Shown: positions 62,378-64,000 of the stretch, in pieces | How positions within the stretch are numbered: the stretch's first letter is position 1 | Layout: every line of letters begins with the position of its first letter | The notes under the pieces: model-generated | Databases searched by the model: none | What the model was told of the DNA's origin: nothing | Seen by the model: only the letters and a program-made list of their open reading frames with translations | Assembly (NCBI RefSeq): GCF_003576475.1 | Contig: NZ_QWGR01000020.1 | Coordinates: forward strand, 29,307-93,306 | DNA length: 64,000 bases | Direction: 5' to 3' | Source: Maribellus luteus | Lineage (GTDB): Bacteria > Bacteroidota > Bacteroidia > Bacteroidales > Prolixibacteraceae | Made by a program: the position numbers and the translations under genes

Positions 62378-63361
62378 TTACGCATAAATTTTGGCAAGTC
62401 TAAACAGGAAAAAGCTGACATCCCGCACTCCTCTGAACTGATTTCTGAAAGCTTTAATCTTTGCATTGAAAGATTCTGCCGAGGCATTGGTACTGCGGTG
62501 GTCAAAATAGTTTAGTATCTGGGGGTAATGCGAATAGAAGGTGGCCGAAATTGTATTGAAAGATTTAAACCCCGAATCAGTTACATCGTTAAACCATCTG
62601 GCCATTTTGGTTAAAGCCACGCCTTTTTCAGAGTTGTGCGTAAATATCATCCTCAGCGAATGAGTAAGCGAATAAGCGTGCTTTATATCGGGATAAAGGC
62701 TAAAAAGCAGCTCTGCCCGTTGTTTTTGTTTAAGAGTCCATTTTTCACCTGATTTAAACAGTAAATATCTGCTTCGGGCCAAAAGTTGTTTTTTTGTATC
62801 GCCGTTTGACAGGACCCTGGCAGTATACTTGCTACCATCCAGTTTGGCATTTTCGATGGCATTGGTTTCTTCATTGATCGCATCCCATCGGTGGGCTATA
62901 CGCATCTCCTGTAAGGCATCAAATGCCAGTTTCTGAACATGAAAACGATCGATTACCCGAGTTGCCATCGGAAAACATCTGCGAACAATCTTACTCATGG
63001 AAGCTGCCATGTCAAGGGTGACCTCTTTTACTGTCTTTCTTGTTCTCTGCTCAATGTTATTCAGTACCCGGATGATTTTTTCTGCACCTGTACCTTCAAT
63101 CATAGCCACCAGTGTACCTTTTCTTCCCTTGCCTGCTTTATTGGTGATAATGGTATAGAGTTCGCCATTGGTAAGTGCTGTCTCGTCAATGCTCAAATAA
63201 GGTCCGATGTTATCCGGGAAGAGAATCCTGTCCTGAGCATGGTCCTTTTGATCCCAGCTCTTGTAATCGCTCAGATGCTCTTTGTATTGTTGCCCCAAAC
63301 GATCCCCGTCAATATGATAATACTTCCCAAGACTATTGGAGCTGATCGGGAATGTGTCCAA
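62378..63361 (-). CDS. ISAon1-family transposase, catalytic (DDE) part
   Basis: 327 residues of an ISL3-type DDE transposase. Catalytic acids are visible in LSIDETALTNGELYTI, in EVTLDMAASMSKIVRR and in the C-terminal NASAESFNAKIKAFRNQ; VIDRFHVQKLA is the conserved His-Val motif near the second Asp. The frame has no ATG at its head: it could begin at TTG 63361 or be reached by a frameshift from the upstream frame, which it overlaps by 29 bases. An in-frame TAA lies just upstream (within the T6A4 run), so any shift must occur at or after it. Confidence 0.88.
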   Translation of the reverse strand: MDTFPISSNSLGKYYHIDGDRLGQQYKEHLSDYKSWDQKDHAQDRILFPDNIGPYLSIDETALTNGELYTIITNKAGKGRKGTLVAMIEGTGAEKIIRVLNNIEQRTRKTVKEVTLDMAASMSKIVRRCFPMATRVIDRFHVQKLAFDALQEMRIAHRWDAINEETNAIENAKLDGSKYTARVLSNGDTKKQLLARSRYLLFKSGEKWTLKQKQRAELLFSLYPDIKHAYSLTHSLRMIFTHNSEKGVALTKMARWFNDVTDSGFKSFNTISATFYSHYPQILNYFDHRSTNASAESFNAKIKAFRNQFRGVRDVSFFLFRLAKIYA

Positions 63362-63713
63362 GCACTCCTTTTAAAAAAGTCGCGAAATCCTTTGTATAAC
63401 GCGTACCCTCTGCTACCGAATCCCATTCCCGGCTGACAACCTCTCCGCTGGTTTCAACCAGCCATCGGCGGCGGCGAACATGAAGCATCGCTGCTTTTCT
63501 ACGAATGGGAAAATCCTGGATTATAACTTCCGCATGAAAACCCTTGGAAGTGAGTTTCTGCTTTTTGTACTTATCTGGCTTGATAGCTCTTTCGTCTAAG
63601 TAAACATGAATGGATTTAACATCAACTTCTACATTAACAATCTCAAAATAGTTAAAAATCTCCCCGGGGAGTACCAATTTTATTAGCTCTTGAAAGGCAT
63701 CAATCTGTTCCAA
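63333..63713 (-). CDS. ISAon1-family transposase, N-terminal region
   Basis: 126 residues corresponding to the N-terminal DNA-binding/zinc-ribbon-like part of ISL3-type transposases, here with HVRRRRWLVETSGEVVSREW and KQKLTSKGFHAEVIIQDFP. In this IS family the N-terminal part is commonly a separate reading frame. The catalytic frame lies +1 relative to it. The overlap is preceded by a TTTTTTAAAAGGAG run (63378-63365 on the minus strand), a possible slippage site or internal ribosome binding site. Confidence 0.8.
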   Translation of the reverse strand: MEQIDAFQELIKLVLPGEIFNYFEIVNVEVDVKSIHVYLDERAIKPDKYKKQKLTSKGFHAEVIIQDFPIRRKAAMLHVRRRRWLVETSGEVVSREWDSVAEGTRYTKDFATFLKGVLGHIPDQLQ

Positions 63714-63800
63714 TTCTCTGTTTTTTATATACCATACAAAGATGAAACATTACTTTTTCCCCACAAGTATTTTAATTGATCCAAAAAAAGTCAATATAAA

Positions 63801-63964
63801 CGAGACTTTACCGAGACTAGTGCTTTTTTCGCATAAACCAGTCTCGACAATTCTCTTAAATCTCTCTTTTTCAGTATTTAAATTGATGCAAATTGACTCG
63901 ATTTGAACTTGAAAACAAGCTCCGAAAAGGGTACTTTTAAGCAATAATCGAGACTAGTTTTTTC
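63801..63964. repeat. Cluster of CGAGACT repeats beside the insertion sequence
   Basis: CGAGACT occurs at 63801, 63812 and 63949, and inverted as AGTCTCG at 63840-63846. The copies at 63812 and 63949 extend to CGAGACTAGT followed by (GC)TTTTTTC. The 63812 copy and the inverted one can pair into a hairpin. GAGACTTTA-C/T-CGAGA also appears on the left side of the element near 62163. The remaining bases to the window end hold no gene. Confidence 0.5.
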
Positions 63965-64000
63965 TTTAACCCTAAAAATGAGAAAAGATAAGATTAACGA

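Larger units (their letters stand above)
62157..63859 (-). mobile_element. ISAon1/ISL3-like insertion sequence (ends approximate)
   Basis: An element of about 1.7 kb carrying a split DDE transposase on the minus strand and a terminator at its left side. Candidate imperfect inverted ends are TTAAGAGA...TCGAGA at 62157-62177 and TCTCGA...TCTCTTAA at 63842-63859. They match in the outer 8 and inner 6 bases but differ in spacing (7 versus 4 bases), so true ends may be elsewhere. No target-site duplication was identified. Confidence 0.6.

Noticed and set aside
62939..63436. A 165-codon plus-strand frame within the transposase region.
   Set aside because: Antisense to the DDE transposase, which has its catalytic motifs intact; no domain seen.
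1..64000. CRISPR arrays, rRNA or tRNA genes.
   Set aside because: No regularly spaced repeats with unique spacers and no rRNA or complete tRNA signatures were noticed on either strand.

Overview
The window looks like a chromosomal segment of a free-living, probably marine or sediment Bacteroidota (Marinilabiliales/Prolixibacteraceae-like). This is inferred from three SusC/SusD pairs, a hybrid two-component sensor, many lipoproteins, Bacteroidota-type TAnnTTTG promoter boxes and the weakness of ordinary ribosome binding sites. Almost every gene lies on the minus strand. The exceptions are a LacI-family tail at the left edge and one AraC-family regulator at 23.3 kb.

Region A (0.4-13 kb) holds two SusC/SusD pairs. 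The second pair is followed by two surface lipoproteins with discoidin-like C-termini (DUF4959/5126/5000-type and DUF4998-type). Both SusC genes are preceded by a 107-bp stretch that is identical between them and folds into three hairpins. Region B (13.5-25.7 kb) is a tight six-gene operon: two paralogous GH2 glycosidases, a RraA-type aldolase, an enolase-superfamily sugar-acid dehydratase, an SDR dehydrogenase and an SMP-30 lactonase. Together the last four could form a non-phosphorylating oxidative sugar pathway. An AraC regulator is divergent from the operon, and a sodium/solute symporter is convergent with that regulator. One operator-like motif (GAACWATATTGTC) lies exactly 44 bp upstream of a -7-like box in front of SusC1, SusC2 and the GH2 operon, and also occurs in front of the symporter. 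Regions A and B therefore look like one co-regulated system.

Region C (26-55 kb) is a large glycan utilization locus: hybrid two-component sensor, SusC3/SusD3, two DUF4091 proteins, an S1 sulfatase, a GH20 hexosaminidase, three phosphoesterase-type proteins, an NPCBM-bearing glycosidase-like protein, a two-domain esterase and a GH29 fucosidase. It also carries two decayed esterase remnants that are not obvious as full genes. The set suggests a sulfated, fucosylated, acylated, hexosamine-containing glycan such as a mucin.

Region D (55.3-61.6 kb) is a 2-aminoethylphosphonate (AEP) cluster: PhnW transaminase, phosphonatase-like HAD enzyme, zinc alcohol dehydrogenase, saccharopine-dehydrogenase-like protein, a DUF5690 membrane protein and an XRE-cupin regulator. 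A 17-bp sequence is repeated exactly at the two outer promoters. Because it adjoins a glycan locus unusually rich in phosphoesterases, I suggest (as inference only) that regions C and D together use AEP-decorated glycans.

The right end (62.1-64 kb) is an ISAon1/ISL3-like insertion sequence whose transposase is split over two overlapping frames, next to a cluster of CGAGACT repeats. I saw no rRNA, tRNA or CRISPR array.
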